A DNA stretch of 44,963 nt from an uncultured Clostridia bacterium (GTDB taxonomy: Bacteria; Bacillota; Clostridia; Oscillospirales; Oscillospiraceae). This document shows, piece after piece, positions 1 through 7,800 of this stretch (its first letter is position 1; each line of letters begins with the position of its first letter). The notes beneath the pieces are model-generated. The model was not told the DNA's origin and did not search any database. It saw nothing but the letters and a program-made list of their open reading frames with translations. The position numbers were made by a program, and so were the translations under genes. The DNA lies in contig CAMNHH010000002.1 in NCBI GenBank assembly GCA_946539175.1, forward strand, positions 1 to 44,963, given 5' to 3'.

Positions 1-15
1 TGCAGCGGGCGGGTG

Positions 16-29
16 ATGGCCGCCGCTAC
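16..29. repeat. Stop-codon palindromic element, copy 1 (hflX end)
   Basis: On the minus strand the hflX stop codon TAG is followed by CGGCGGCCATCA. The core CCGTAGCGGC is identical to the one at the ruvC stop and closely matches those at a GT2 gene and spoIVA. A GC-rich imperfect inverted repeat continues to the window edge, so the full element cannot be seen. Confidence 0.5.
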
Positions 30-1279
30 GGGCGGATCTCGTATTGGGCGAGGCGGCCGCAGAGCGCCGGGTCGCACTCGGCTTCGATTTCGATTCCGGC
101 GGCGGTGTAGTCCACCCGGAAGACCCTGGCCTTGTCATGCAGGGTCTCCACCATGCCGCCCATGCTGTAGGGCAGCAGGAAGACCGCCCGGCGCAGCTGT
201 CTGCAGAGCTCCCGCTCCATGACGGCAAACAGCTGTTCCAGTCCCTGTCCGGTTTTGGCGGAGACGGCCACGTTGTCAGGCCCTACGGGCAGGGCCTCCG
301 GCTCCACCAGGTCCGCCTTGTTGTAGCAGCGGATCACCGGGGTCTCCGGATCCGCCAGCTGGCCGATGAGCCGGTCCACCACCTGAATGTGGGCCTCCCG
401 TTCCGGGTCCGCCGCGTCGATGACGTGGATCAGCAGATCCGCGTAGGCCAGCTCCTCCAGGGTGGCCCGGAAGGCGTCCACCAGATGGTGGGGCAGCTTG
501 GCGATGAAGCCCACGGTATCCGACAGCAGCAGCGTCAGCCGGTCGGAGACCGTCAGCTGGCGGGTGGTGGTGTCCAGGGTGTCGAAAAGCCGGTCGTTGG
601 CGGGGATCTCCGCCCCGGTAAGACGGTTCAGCAGGGTGGATTTGCCGGTGTTGGTGTAGCCCACCAGGGCCGCCACCGGGATCTCGTTCTTCTGACGGCG
701 GCGGCGCTCCACCGCCCGCAGCTTCCGCACCTGCTCCAGCTCCTCCTCCAGCCGGTCGATCCGGGCCCGGATGTGGCGCCGGTCCGTCTCCAGCTTGGTC
801 TCGCCGGGGCCCCGGGTGCCGATGCCGCCGCCCAGCCGGGACATGGACTTGCCCATGCCGGAGAGCTTGGGCAGCAGATACCTGTACTGGGCCAGCTCCA
901 CCTGCAGACGCCCCTCGGCCGTGCGGGCCCGCTGGGCGAAGATATCCAGGATCAGGGCGGAGCGGTCCAGCACCGTGGCTTCGGTGATCTCCTCCAGGGC
1001 CCGGATCTGGCTGGGAGAGAGATCGTTGTCAAAGACCACCATATCCGCCCCGTGGGTCCGGCAGAGCTCCTTCAGCTCCTGGGCCTTGCCCTCCCCCAGA
1101 AAGCTGTGGGGGTCCGGGGCGCGGCGGGTCTGCAGCAGCTTGGCGACGCAGACGCCCCCGGCAGTCTCCAGCAGGGCCTCCAGCTCGTCCAGGCTCTGCT
1201 CGGTGGCCTGGTCCTCTTTTTTGAAGCAGTCGGCGGCAAGACCCGCCAGGACCGCGCGTTCGATTTTATGTTCCTCCAT
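26..1279 (-). CDS. hflX: GTPase HflX (ribosome-associated)
   Basis: HflX is a ribosome-binding GTPase that splits or rescues stalled 70S ribosomes, for example under heat stress. The 417-residue protein has the N-terminal HflX domain, with a glycine-rich GGIGTRGPGE stretch near residues 150-160 and a following coiled coil. The G domain shows G1 GYTNTGKS (207-214), G3 DTVGF (254-258) and G4 NKAD (320-323). I chose the ATG at 1279 because AAGGAGG lies just upstream; a longer open frame to 1480 runs through a palindromic element and is not coding. No promoter of its own is visible, so it may depend on read-through from rpmE. Its TAG stop sits inside a TAGCGGC palindrome shared with three other genes here. 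Confidence 0.95.
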   Translation of the reverse strand: MEEHKIERAVLAGLAADCFKKEDQATEQSLDELEALLETAGGVCVAKLLQTRRAPDPHSFLGEGKAQELKELCRTHGADMVVFDNDLSPSQIRALEEITEATVLDRSALILDIFAQRARTAEGRLQVELAQYRYLLPKLSGMGKSMSRLGGGIGTRGPGETKLETDRRHIRARIDRLEEELEQVRKLRAVERRRRQKNEIPVAALVGYTNTGKSTLLNRLTGAEIPANDRLFDTLDTTTRQLTVSDRLTLLLSDTVGFIAKLPHHLVDAFRATLEELAYADLLIHVIDAADPEREAHIQVVDRLIGQLADPETPVIRCYNKADLVEPEALPVGPDNVAVSAKTGQGLEQLFAVMERELCRQLRRAVFLLPYSMGGMVETLHDKARVFRVDYTAAGIEIEAECDPALCGRLAQYEIRP

Positions 1280-1325
1280 GGGTTCCTCCTTCTTCGGGGG
1301 ATGCGCTGTGCGATACGCCGCCTCA

Positions 1326-1461
1326 TCCGCCCCAGTGCCAGCGCGATCAGCGCCGAGAGCCCGGTGGGCTCTCGCGGGCAGTCGCGGACGGCTAAGCCGG
1401 GAGCGACAAGCCATGCCTTTTGGCGGCTTCGCACCGGGGCACCTTCCCCGCAAGGGGAAGG
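1326..1461. repeat. Multi-hairpin intergenic element upstream of hflX
   Basis: About 136 bp fold by eye into a closed multibranch structure. An outer 10-bp stem pairs 1329-1338 with 1431-1440 (one G.U pair). Inside are a 4-bp hairpin (1341-1353), a perfect 9-bp stem with a GGT loop (1354-1374), a two-part stem with a symmetric GGA/GGA internal loop (1381-1407), and a stem with a TTTT loop (1408-1429). A perfect 8-bp stem with a GCAA loop follows (1442-1461). No plausible gene is encoded. It resembles the dispersed palindromic repeats of Clostridia, but a structured RNA or an hflX leader element is also possible. Confidence 0.6.
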
Positions 1462-1462
1462 C

Positions 1463-1500
1463 AAAGAAAAAAGCCCGCACCGAATCCAGGTGCGGGCTTT
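1463..1500 (-). terminator. Rho-independent terminator of rpmE
   Basis: A perfect 12-bp stem (1470-1481 with 1489-1500) around a 7-nt loop is followed on the minus strand by a run of six T. It lies 6 bases after the rpmE stop codon. Confidence 0.9.
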
Positions 1501-1506
1501 GATTTC

Positions 1507-1707
1507 TTATTTCAGGCCGTACTTCTTGTTGAAACGATCAACACGTCCACCGGTGTCAACCAGCTTCTGCTTGCCGGTGTAGAAAGGGTGGCACTTGGAG
1601 CAGATTTCAACCTTGATGTCTCTCTTGGTAGAGCCGGTCTCGATGATCTCGCCGCATGCGCATCTGATGGTCGTCTGTTCGTACTTGGGATGGATACCTT
1701 CCTTCAT
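1507..1707 (-). CDS. rpmE: 50S ribosomal protein L31 (zinc-binding type)
   Basis: L31 is a small large-subunit ribosomal protein that helps bridge the two subunits. The 66-residue product has the family length and keeps the zinc-ligand cysteines of the C+ type, C16 and C18 (CAC) plus C36 and C39 (CSKC), so it should bind zinc rather than be the zinc-independent paralogue. The start is supported by AGAGGTG upstream. It is a single-gene unit with a clear SigA promoter upstream and a strong terminator downstream. Confidence 0.97.
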   Translation of the reverse strand: MKEGIHPKYEQTTIRCACGEIIETGSTKRDIKVEICSKCHPFYTGKQKLVDTGGRVDRFNKKYGLK

Positions 1708-1772
1708 TTCAGTTCACCTCTTTCTGTTATGGTAAAGGGCATTTCGCCCCGTGATTTTTAATCAGCCCGCAT

Positions 1773-1801
1773 ATAATAGCACAGTCAATCGGAAAAAGCA
1801 A
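1773..1801 (-). promoter_or_regulatory. SigA-type promoter of rpmE
   Basis: On the minus strand a -35 box TTGCTT (1796-1801) and a -10 box TATTAT (1773-1778) are separated by 17 bp, about 65 bp upstream of the rpmE start. Confidence 0.8.
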
Positions 1802-1843
1802 GTGTTTTTTTGAAAAATTTCAAACATTTTTTGGAAAAACACT
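1801..1843 (-). terminator. Possible weak terminator of tmcAL
   Basis: An AT-rich inverted repeat, AGTGTTTTT with AAAAACACT (1801-1809 and 1835-1843), begins at the tmcAL stop codon and is followed on the minus strand by TGCTTTTT. It abuts the rpmE -35 box. The stem is AT-rich with a long loop, so termination is uncertain. Confidence 0.3.
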
Positions 1844-3134
1844 ATATGTTGGGGCACCGGCCCGGCCAAACCCACACCCGAAGGCGTTCCTCCTCCCCGG
1901 CCGGGCGGGGGCCCGCGGCGGAAAAGAGGCTGTAGAGATCCGAGGCCCGGGTCTCCAGGGCATAGTATCCGGCGTCGGCGGGCCGCTCCCCGGCGTTCAC
2001 CAGGGGGAAGCGGGCCTTCATCTCCCGCAGCAGGGCCCGGCCCCGGCGGTTGAAGCCCAGGATGCGGGCATAGGGGGCCGGACGGGCCAGATCCTCCGCC
2101 CGCAGGCCCAGGACCGCGCAGAGCAGCATTCTCTGAATCCGGGTACGGGTGTAGCGCTTGGATATGGTGCTTTGGAGAATCTCCTCCGTGGAGCCGCGGC
2201 TGCGGCAGTTCTTCATCAGCTTGGACCAGAGGCCCTCGGCGCCGAAGGGAAGCTGCCGGAAGGCCTCCTCCGGCAGGGTTCGGAGGATGGCCAGGACCGC
2301 CCGTTCCCCCGTCCGCCAGCTATGGACGGGGGCGTTTTCGTACAGAGCGTGAAGGCAGGATGGGACGGCGGCGTGCCAGGACGGCGTTTCTTGAAGGGAA
2401 CGTGGGGACAAGCATTGCTTGTCCCCCTGCCGGGCCTCCAGGCCGTGCTTTGCCTCCGGCAAATGGCATTCGTTCCGAATGCCGGACGGGCAACGCAGGT
2501 CCCTGCCGGCGGAGATCAGGGCTGCTCGCAGGGCGGTGGCGGAGGGGGCCTCGGGGTCCAGGGCTTCGGAATGGTAGTCCCCGGGGCGGTGGATGGGCAT
2601 GGGGCGCATGGGGCTGCTCTGGCGGAGCAGGGCCTTCAGGTATTCCACGGCCAGAATGTCGTTGGGGGAGGACAGGCCCTCCCCTGCCCCCAGGGCCGTC
2701 AGAGCCCGCTGCCGGGCGGCGGCGTAGGAACAGCCGCCCTCCAGCTCCCGGCGCAGCAGACCGTCGAAGGCCGGGTCCAGGTTGGCCTCGGCGCTGCGGC
2801 GGAGCAGCTCAAGCTTCTCCGTCTCCGTGCCGAAGCAGAGCCAGTCGCAGCCGAGGGCGGTGAGGACCCGGACGCCTCCCGCGGCAAAGCCCTCCGCGGA
2901 GGACAGGGCGGCGGTCAGAGGCAGCTCCAGCACCAGATCCGCCCCGCAGCGCAGGGCGGCCTCGGCCCGCAGGCGCTTGGGAAAGACGGCGGGCTCACCC
3001 CGCTGGACGTAGTTTCCGCTCATCAGGCAGACGATGGCGCAGTCCTCCCCCCCTTGCTCCCGGGCCAGCCGGAGCTGCCGCAGGTGGCCCCTGTGGAAGG
3101 GGTTATATTCGCATATGATTCCAGTCGTTCCCAT
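1842..3134 (-). CDS. tmcAL: tRNA(Met) cytidine acetate ligase TmcAL (YlbM family)
   Basis: TmcAL activates acetate with ATP and forms N4-acetylcytidine at the wobble position of elongator tRNA(Met). The protein (430 residues) opens with a nucleotidyltransferase fold containing GIICEYNPFHRGH (5-17), whose FHRGH is the HxGH-type nucleotide-binding motif, then the conserved MSGNYVQRGEPA. The ATG at 3134 is preceded by AAGAAGGA. About residues 218-244 are encoded by a cluster of four palindromes (2404-2483) that keeps the reading frame and looks like an insertion. Downstream residues (KLMKNCRSRGSTEEIL and KRYTRTRIQRML) are typical of the family, so the protein may still be functional. Confidence 0.9.
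   Translation of the reverse strand: MGTTGIICEYNPFHRGHLRQLRLAREQGGEDCAIVCLMSGNYVQRGEPAVFPKRLRAEAALRCGADLVLELPLTAALSSAEGFAAGGVRVLTALGCDWLCFGTETEKLELLRRSAEANLDPAFDGLLRRELEGGCSYAAARQRALTALGAGEGLSSPNDILAVEYLKALLRQSSPMRPMPIHRPGDYHSEALDPEAPSATALRAALISAGRDLRCPSGIRNECHLPEAKHGLEARQGDKQCLSPRSLQETPSWHAAVPSCLHALYENAPVHSWRTGERAVLAILRTLPEEAFRQLPFGAEGLWSKLMKNCRSRGSTEEILQSTISKRYTRTRIQRMLLCAVLGLRAEDLARPAPYARILGFNRRGRALLREMKARFPLVNAGERPADAGYYALETRASDLYSLFSAAGPRPAGEEERLRVWVWPGRCPNI
2404..2483. repeat. In-frame cluster of four palindromes inside tmcAL
   Basis: Four hairpins lie head to tail: a 10-bp stem with an ATT loop (2404-2426), GGCCT/AGGCC (2433-2444), TTTGCC/GGCAAA with a TCC loop (2449-2463), and an 8-bp stem with a TTC loop (2465-2483). 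Three of the four have 3-nt loops. The block adds about 27 codons without breaking the frame. Confidence 0.7.
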
Positions 3135-3162
3135 GTTTTTTCCTTCTTGCCGCAAATTCTGC

Positions 3163-3191
3163 TTGCCTTTGGCTGAATTATAGTATAAAAT
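3163..3191 (+). promoter_or_regulatory. Candidate promoter of ackA
   Basis: A -35 box TTGCCT (3163-3168) and a -10 box TAAAAT (3186-3191) are 17 bp apart in the AT-rich gap between the divergent tmcAL and ackA genes. The -10 match is moderate. Confidence 0.5.
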
Positions 3192-3259
3192 AGAAACGTT
3201 GAGATCATTGTACCACACAATGCCAAAAATTCATAGAACAAATTTAGGAGAGGAAAACA

Positions 3260-4447
3260 ATGAAAATTCTGGTCATCAACGCAGGCAGCTCTTCCCTGAA
3301 GTATCAGCTCATGGACCCGGATACCGGCGACGTCTTCGCCAAGGGTCTGTGCGAGCGCATCGGCATTGACGGTCGTCTGAACCACAAGGCGCCCGCCAAG
3401 GACATCAAGGTGGTCCGGGAGATCCCCATGCCCACCCATGCCGAAGCCATCACCGCCGTTCTGGACATCCTGGTGGACCCCGTCAACGGCGTGGTCGCCT
3501 CTGTGGATGAGATCGACGCCGTGGGTCACCGGGTGGTGCACGGCGGCATGAAGTTCGCCTCCTCCTGCCTCATCGACGAGGCCTGCCTGGAAGCCGTCCG
3601 GGAATGCATCCCCCTGGGCCCCCTCCACAACCCCGCCAACCTGCTGGGCATCGAGGCCTGCCAGAAGATCCTGCCCAACAAGCCCCAGGTCGCCGTCTTC
3701 GACACTGCCTACCACATGACCATGCCCCCCAAGGCCTACCGCTACGCCATTCCCGACGAGTACTATGAGAAGGACAGCCTGCGCCGCTACGGCTTCCACG
3801 GCACCTCCCACCGCTACATCGCCAAGCGGGTGGAGGCCCTCATGGGCAAGGGCCTGAAGGTCATCAACTGCCACCTGGGCAACGGCTCCTCCCTGGCCGC
3901 CATTCTGGACGGCAAGTGCCAGGACACCTCCATGGGTCTGAGCCCCCTCTGCGGCGTGCCTATGGGCACCCGCGCCGGCGACCTCGACAACACCGTGCTG
4001 CAGTACATCTGCAAGAACTATGGCAAGACCGTGGACGAGGTCATGACCATCCTCAACAAGAAGTCCGGCGTGCTGGCTCTGTCCGGCGGCGTCAGCTCCG
4101 ACTTCCGTGATCTGGAGGCCGGCGCTGCCGAGGGCAACGAAAAGTGTAAGCTGGCGCTGGAGAAGTTCGCCTACGAGGTCAAGAAGTACATCGGCGCCTA
4201 TGCCGCGGCGCTGGGCGGCGTGGACGTTCTGGTCTTCACCGCGGGCGTGGGCGAGAATGGCGTTCTGATGCGCTCCATGATCTGCGAGGGTCTGGAATTC
4301 CTGGGCGTCAAGCTGGACGCCGAGAAGAACAAGCTCCGGGGCGACGAGCGGATCATCTCCGCCGACGATTCCAAGGTCAAGGTCTGGGTCATCCCCACCA
4401 ACGAAGAGCTGATGATCGCCCAGGACACCGCCGAGCTGGCCAAGTAA
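3260..4447 (+). CDS. ackA: Acetate kinase
   Basis: Acetate kinase interconverts acetyl phosphate plus ADP with acetate plus ATP, the last ATP-yielding step of acetate fermentation. The 395-residue length is typical. Seen motifs are NAGSSSLKYQ (7-16), R91 in GHRVVHGG, D148 in VFDTAYH, H180 in RYGFHGTSH, NCHLGNGSS (203-211), MGTRAGDLD around R238, and FTAGVGENG. The start is preceded by AGGAGAGG. Phosphotransacetylase is not adjacent. The gene is flanked by its own promoter and a strong terminator and so appears monocistronic. Confidence 0.97.
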   Translation: MKILVINAGSSSLKYQLMDPDTGDVFAKGLCERIGIDGRLNHKAPAKDIKVVREIPMPTHAEAITAVLDILVDPVNGVVASVDEIDAVGHRVVHGGMKFASSCLIDEACLEAVRECIPLGPLHNPANLLGIEACQKILPNKPQVAVFDTAYHMTMPPKAYRYAIPDEYYEKDSLRRYGFHGTSHRYIAKRVEALMGKGLKVINCHLGNGSSLAAILDGKCQDTSMGLSPLCGVPMGTRAGDLDNTVLQYICKNYGKTVDEVMTILNKKSGVLALSGGVSSDFRDLEAGAAEGNEKCKLALEKFAYEVKKYIGAYAAALGGVDVLVFTAGVGENGVLMRSMICEGLEFLGVKLDAEKNKLRGDERIISADDSKVKVWVIPTNEELMIAQDTAELAK

Positions 4448-4460
4448 GCGGCCGAGCCGC

Positions 4461-4491
4461 AAAGGAACCTCCCGTTTCGGGAGGTTCCTTT
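4461..4491. terminator. Terminator after ackA, possibly bidirectional
   Basis: A perfect 14-bp stem (4461-4474 with 4478-4491) has a TTT loop and ends in CCTTTCGTTT on the plus strand. It lies between the convergent ackA and DUF4129 genes and could serve both, though the minus-strand T-tract is short. Confidence 0.85.
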
Positions 4492-4505
4492 CGTTTGCGT
4501 CCGGA

Positions 4506-5702
4506 TTATTTCCGCTCCAGGCTTTTCACCGCCTCCCTGAAGGCGGCGTACTGCTCCTTTGTGGGGGACGCGGGACTGTAGCGAGTACGGCGGTAGATCT
4601 CGTGGACGGTCTCGGCGGCGGGTCCGCGGAGGCCGGCGGCGGCCTCCAGCTCCGTTGGGGTCAGGGCCTCCAGGGCCCGGGCGGGCTCGGTTCTGCGGAG
4701 GATCAGCTTTTCGTAGCGGCGGCGGATCTTCTTTTCGTAGCCGGAGAGCCGCTCCCTCTCCCGCTTGCCCGCAGCTTCCTCCTCCAGGTACTCAATGGTC
4801 AGACCGTCCTCCTGCCGCCCGGGCAGCTTCTTTTGGTCCCGCCTCAGCAGCTCCAGCAAAGCCTTCACGAGATAAAAGAGCAGGATCCCCAGGCCCAGGG
4901 CGCCCAGCAGCAGAAGAAGGCCGATGAAGCCGTCCCGCAGCCATTCCAGATTCAGCGGCTCCGCGTGTCCGGTGCCGGCGTATTCCTTTTCGGGCAGGGT
5001 CTCATTGTGGGGCTCGGTGGATTCCGCCTGGTACTCCGGAATGGGCCGCACAGTCCCGGGCTCCGGCTGCCGCTGCAGCAGGAAGGGCACGGCGGCCAGA
5101 ATCAGCGTCCCCAGCAGGGCGAAGGCCAGCAGGACCCGGCGGTTTTGCCGCACCAGGTTCTCCACGGAGACCTGGGTATTTCTGGACATGCGGATGTCCC
5201 GCAGCAGGCGGCTCAGATTCGTATGCACCAGGAAGGTGAGGGTCAGAAGGGCTGTCAGCGCCACCCCGAGGCCCGCCAGCATGGGAATGCCCAGGGCCTT
5301 GCCCAGGGCAAAGGCCGGCACGCCCAGCACCAGGGTAAAGAAGCGAGGCACCGTCAGAATCAGCTTGTCCTGGGGCCGGGGCAGCAGCAGACCGCTGAGC
5401 AGCATGGGGACGCAGCAGCAGAGATAGTAGACCCAGTGGTGATCCCGGCGGGTCATCAGCAGGCTCAGGCCGAACACGGCAAGGCTCAGCAGCGTCCGCA
5501 GGGGCTTGCCTCGGATCCTTTCGCAGATCACCCGGATCAGCTGCACCGGGATCAGGGTTCCCAGGGCCCAGCAAAGGCGGCGGATGGGATCGTCCTCGGT
5601 GAAGAGCAGGGCGATGGGCAGGGCCAGGCACAGGGTCAGAAGGCCCAGGTGGACGCACTCCATCCAGTGGATGCTTCGCTCCAGCTTTCGCAGGTTCTTC
5701 AC
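4506..5702 (-). CDS. Multi-pass membrane protein with DUF4129-like C-terminus
   Basis: This 398-residue protein is the last gene of a MoxR-DUF58 cassette. It has about seven hydrophobic segments in the first 210 residues, another near 255-282, and a charged C-terminal region (about 315-398) resembling the DUF4129 tail of TgpA-type transglutaminases. The periplasmic transglutaminase core with its Cys-His-Asp triad, expected between the last membrane segments, is absent: only about 45 Pro/Glu-rich residues lie there. The start is GTG in a GTGA overlap with the DUF58 stop codon, which implies translational coupling. The function is unknown; a role with the MoxR partner at the membrane is inferred from context. 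Confidence 0.75.
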   Translation of the reverse strand: MKNLRKLERSIHWMECVHLGLLTLCLALPIALLFTEDDPIRRLCWALGTLIPVQLIRVICERIRGKPLRTLLSLAVFGLSLLMTRRDHHWVYYLCCCVPMLLSGLLLPRPQDKLILTVPRFFTLVLGVPAFALGKALGIPMLAGLGVALTALLTLTFLVHTNLSRLLRDIRMSRNTQVSVENLVRQNRRVLLAFALLGTLILAAVPFLLQRQPEPGTVRPIPEYQAESTEPHNETLPEKEYAGTGHAEPLNLEWLRDGFIGLLLLLGALGLGILLFYLVKALLELLRRDQKKLPGRQEDGLTIEYLEEEAAGKRERERLSGYEKKIRRRYEKLILRRTEPARALEALTPTELEAAAGLRGPAAETVHEIYRRTRYSPASPTKEQYAAFREAVKSLERK

Positions 5703-6802
5703 AGCGTCACCTCCCCTTCCGAGGCGTTCCAGTTCAGCAGCGTGACGCCGCCCTCGGTCCGCGGGCCGCCCCGTCCGTTGACGGAGAGGAAATAGCCGCC
5801 CCGAACGCCGGGGGTCCGCTGAAAGGCCCCGAAGGCCGCGCCCGTCGGATCGGCTGAGAGCCCAAGGGGCAGAGCGCCCCGCAGGGCATCCCGGCCCACC
5901 CCCGCCAAAAATTCCCCGTAGGGCTGCGTTGCGGGGGCCGACAGATTGATCCGGGCCAGGGCCTCGTCCACCGCAATCTGGTGGCTCGGGTCCCCGCCGG
6001 CTCCCACCCGTATGGGCAAACCGCTGCTGCAGCTGCGGCCGTTGGCCAGCAGGGCCACGCTGACCCCGCGGCGAAGAAAAAGCTGACTCAGGGAGGAGGC
6101 CAGGCGGATCAGCTCCTCCCGGTCCGCCTCCGAGCCGCTGCCCAGGTCCAGCAGAAAGAGCAGCGCCTCGTCGGTGCTGTGATCATACTGATTGACCTTC
6201 AGCTCCCCGGTTCTGGCGCTGGCCTTCCAGTTGATGAGCCGGGGGCTGTCGTAGATCTCATAGGGACGGATGGCCTTCAGGGCAAAGGGGTCCTCCTGGG
6301 CCACCCGGCGGGTGCTGACGGAGCCCAGCAGCAGCCGGACGGGCAGCGCCAGCCTCTGCGCCGGGATCTTGGCGGGGTAGACGGTGAGACCGGAGCCCGC
6401 GGCCATGGGCTGCTCCAGCTGCAGGGTGTGGAACAGGTCCGAGGCGTAAACCGTCAGCTCCGAGATGGAGTAGACGCCCCGGGTCAGGCCCTCCAGACGG
6501 GCCCGGTTGACGACGGCCCGTCTGCCGGGCAGGGCCAGCTTCCGCTTCAGGGTCATGCTCCCGTCGCCGTCAGCCCCGGTGATGAAGTTCCGCTTTACCA
6601 CGTAGCGATAGCCGAAGCTGGGCAGGGGCAGCCATTTGCGGTTCTCGCTGCGCTCCAGCAGGACCGCGGACGCTCCCTCCGTGACCGCATTCTCGGTAAA
6701 CCGAAAGTCCAGCCGGAGCTTCCGATCCCAACGGGCCTCATAAATCGAACGCTGAATGAAATACAGCAGGGCGGAGCCCAGCAGGATCCAAAGGATCAGC
6801 AC
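5699..6802 (-). CDS. DUF58 domain-containing protein
   Basis: DUF58 proteins usually sit next to MoxR AAA ATPases and are thought to be their membrane-linked, vWA-like partners. This 367-residue protein has one N-terminal membrane segment (about 1-18), a beta-rich middle, and the family signature RPYEIYDSPRLINWKASAR followed by a hydrophobic LLFLLDLGSG strand that resembles a vWA MIDAS start. The start is GTG at 6802 with GGAGG seven bases upstream. It overlaps the next gene by GTGA and follows moxR by about 30 bp, so the three are almost surely co-transcribed. The substrate or process is not known. Confidence 0.88.
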   Translation of the reverse strand: MLILWILLGSALLYFIQRSIYEARWDRKLRLDFRFTENAVTEGASAVLLERSENRKWLPLPSFGYRYVVKRNFITGADGDGSMTLKRKLALPGRRAVVNRARLEGLTRGVYSISELTVYASDLFHTLQLEQPMAAGSGLTVYPAKIPAQRLALPVRLLLGSVSTRRVAQEDPFALKAIRPYEIYDSPRLINWKASARTGELKVNQYDHSTDEALLFLLDLGSGSEADREELIRLASSLSQLFLRRGVSVALLANGRSCSSGLPIRVGAGGDPSHQIAVDEALARINLSAPATQPYGEFLAGVGRDALRGALPLGLSADPTGAAFGAFQRTPGVRGGYFLSVNGRGGPRTEGGVTLLNWNASEGEVTL

Positions 6803-6833
6803 CGGAGTACCTCCTTTCGCGTCTTGCGGCGGC

Positions 6834-7787
6834 TCAGCGCTCGAAGCGTTCTGTGGGAACGGGCAGCCGCTCCAGGATCTCCCGGAGCAGATTCTGTCCG
6901 CTGCGGCGGTCCAGGCTGCCCTGCTCCAGGGTGATCCGGTGGGAGAGCACCGGCAGCGCCAGCTTCTTCACGTCCTCCGGGGTCACGTAGCTCCGGCCCC
7001 GGAGCAGGGCGGAGGCCCGGACCGCGTTCAGCAGGGCCAGGGAGCCTCTGGGGCTGACGCCGGTGACGGAGTCCTGCCGGGTTCTGGTGGCCTGGATCAG
7101 GTCCGTCAGATAGCCCAGCACAGCCGGGTGGACGTAGACGCTTTTCCGCAGCTCCTGCAGCTCCAGCAGCTCCTTCCCGGAGCAGACGGGCTGCAGCTCC
7201 TCCAGGGGATCCTGCCGCATGAAGCGCTCCAGAATGGCGAGCTCCTCCGCCCGGCTGGGCAAACCCATGGACAGCATCATGAAGAAGCGGTCCAGCTGGG
7301 CCTCCGGCAGCGGGAAGGTGCCCACGGTCTCAATGGGGTTCTGGGTGGCCACCACCAGGAAGGGGACGGGCAGCGGCCGGGTGACCCCGTCCATGGTCAC
7401 CTGCCGCTCCTCCATGCACTCCAGCAGGGCGGACTGGGTCCTGGGGGTCGCCCGGTTGATCTCGTCCGCCAGCAGCACGTTGGTGAAGACGGGGCCGGGC
7501 CGGAAGACGAACTCCCCCTGCTTTTGATTGTAGTAATTGAGGCCTGTCACGTCGGAGGGCAGCAGGTCCGGGGTGAACTGGACGCGGCGGAATTCCCCGT
7601 CCAGGGACCGTGCCAGGGATTTGGCCAGCTTGGTCTTGCCGGTGCCCGGCAGATCCTCCAACAGGACGTGGCCGCCGCAGCACAGGGCCGTCAGCAGCAG
7701 CTCCACGGTGTCCTCCCGGCCCACGATGACCTTGCCGATATTCTGCTTCAGCCCCTCCAGCAGGGCGGCGGCTTGCTTCAGTTCCAT
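6834..7787 (-). CDS. MoxR-family AAA+ ATPase
   Basis: MoxR ATPases act as chaperone-like remodelers, often with DUF58/vWA proteins. The 317-residue protein contains Walker A GTGKT (48-52), Walker B LLADEINRA (DEI 108-110), sensor I VVATQNPIE, and the arginine-finger region LPEAQLDRF. The C-terminal lid domain holds the typical VSPRGSLALLNAVRA stretch. GGAGGAAA precedes the start, 13 bp after the stop of the fRMsr gene, so the operon order is fRMsr, moxR, DUF58, DUF4129-like. Confidence 0.92.
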   Translation of the reverse strand: MELKQAAALLEGLKQNIGKVIVGREDTVELLLTALCCGGHVLLEDLPGTGKTKLAKSLARSLDGEFRRVQFTPDLLPSDVTGLNYYNQKQGEFVFRPGPVFTNVLLADEINRATPRTQSALLECMEERQVTMDGVTRPLPVPFLVVATQNPIETVGTFPLPEAQLDRFFMMLSMGLPSRAEELAILERFMRQDPLEELQPVCSGKELLELQELRKSVYVHPAVLGYLTDLIQATRTRQDSVTGVSPRGSLALLNAVRASALLRGRSYVTPEDVKKLALPVLSHRITLEQGSLDRRSGQNLLREILERLPVPTERFER

Positions 7788-7800
7788 GGCGTTTCCTCCC

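Noticed and set aside
1326..1461. Riboswitch of a known class upstream of hflX
   Set aside because: I could not match the arms or conserved bases to any known riboswitch, so it is described only as a structured element.
1280..1480. N-terminal extension of HflX through the palindromic element
   Set aside because: The extension encodes Arg/Ala/Pro-rich noise, and a strong ribosome site marks the ATG at 1279 that gives the normal HflX length.
2404..2483. A frameshift or pseudogene call for tmcAL
   Set aside because: The frame stays open through the palindromes, and the downstream family motifs are intact in the same frame.
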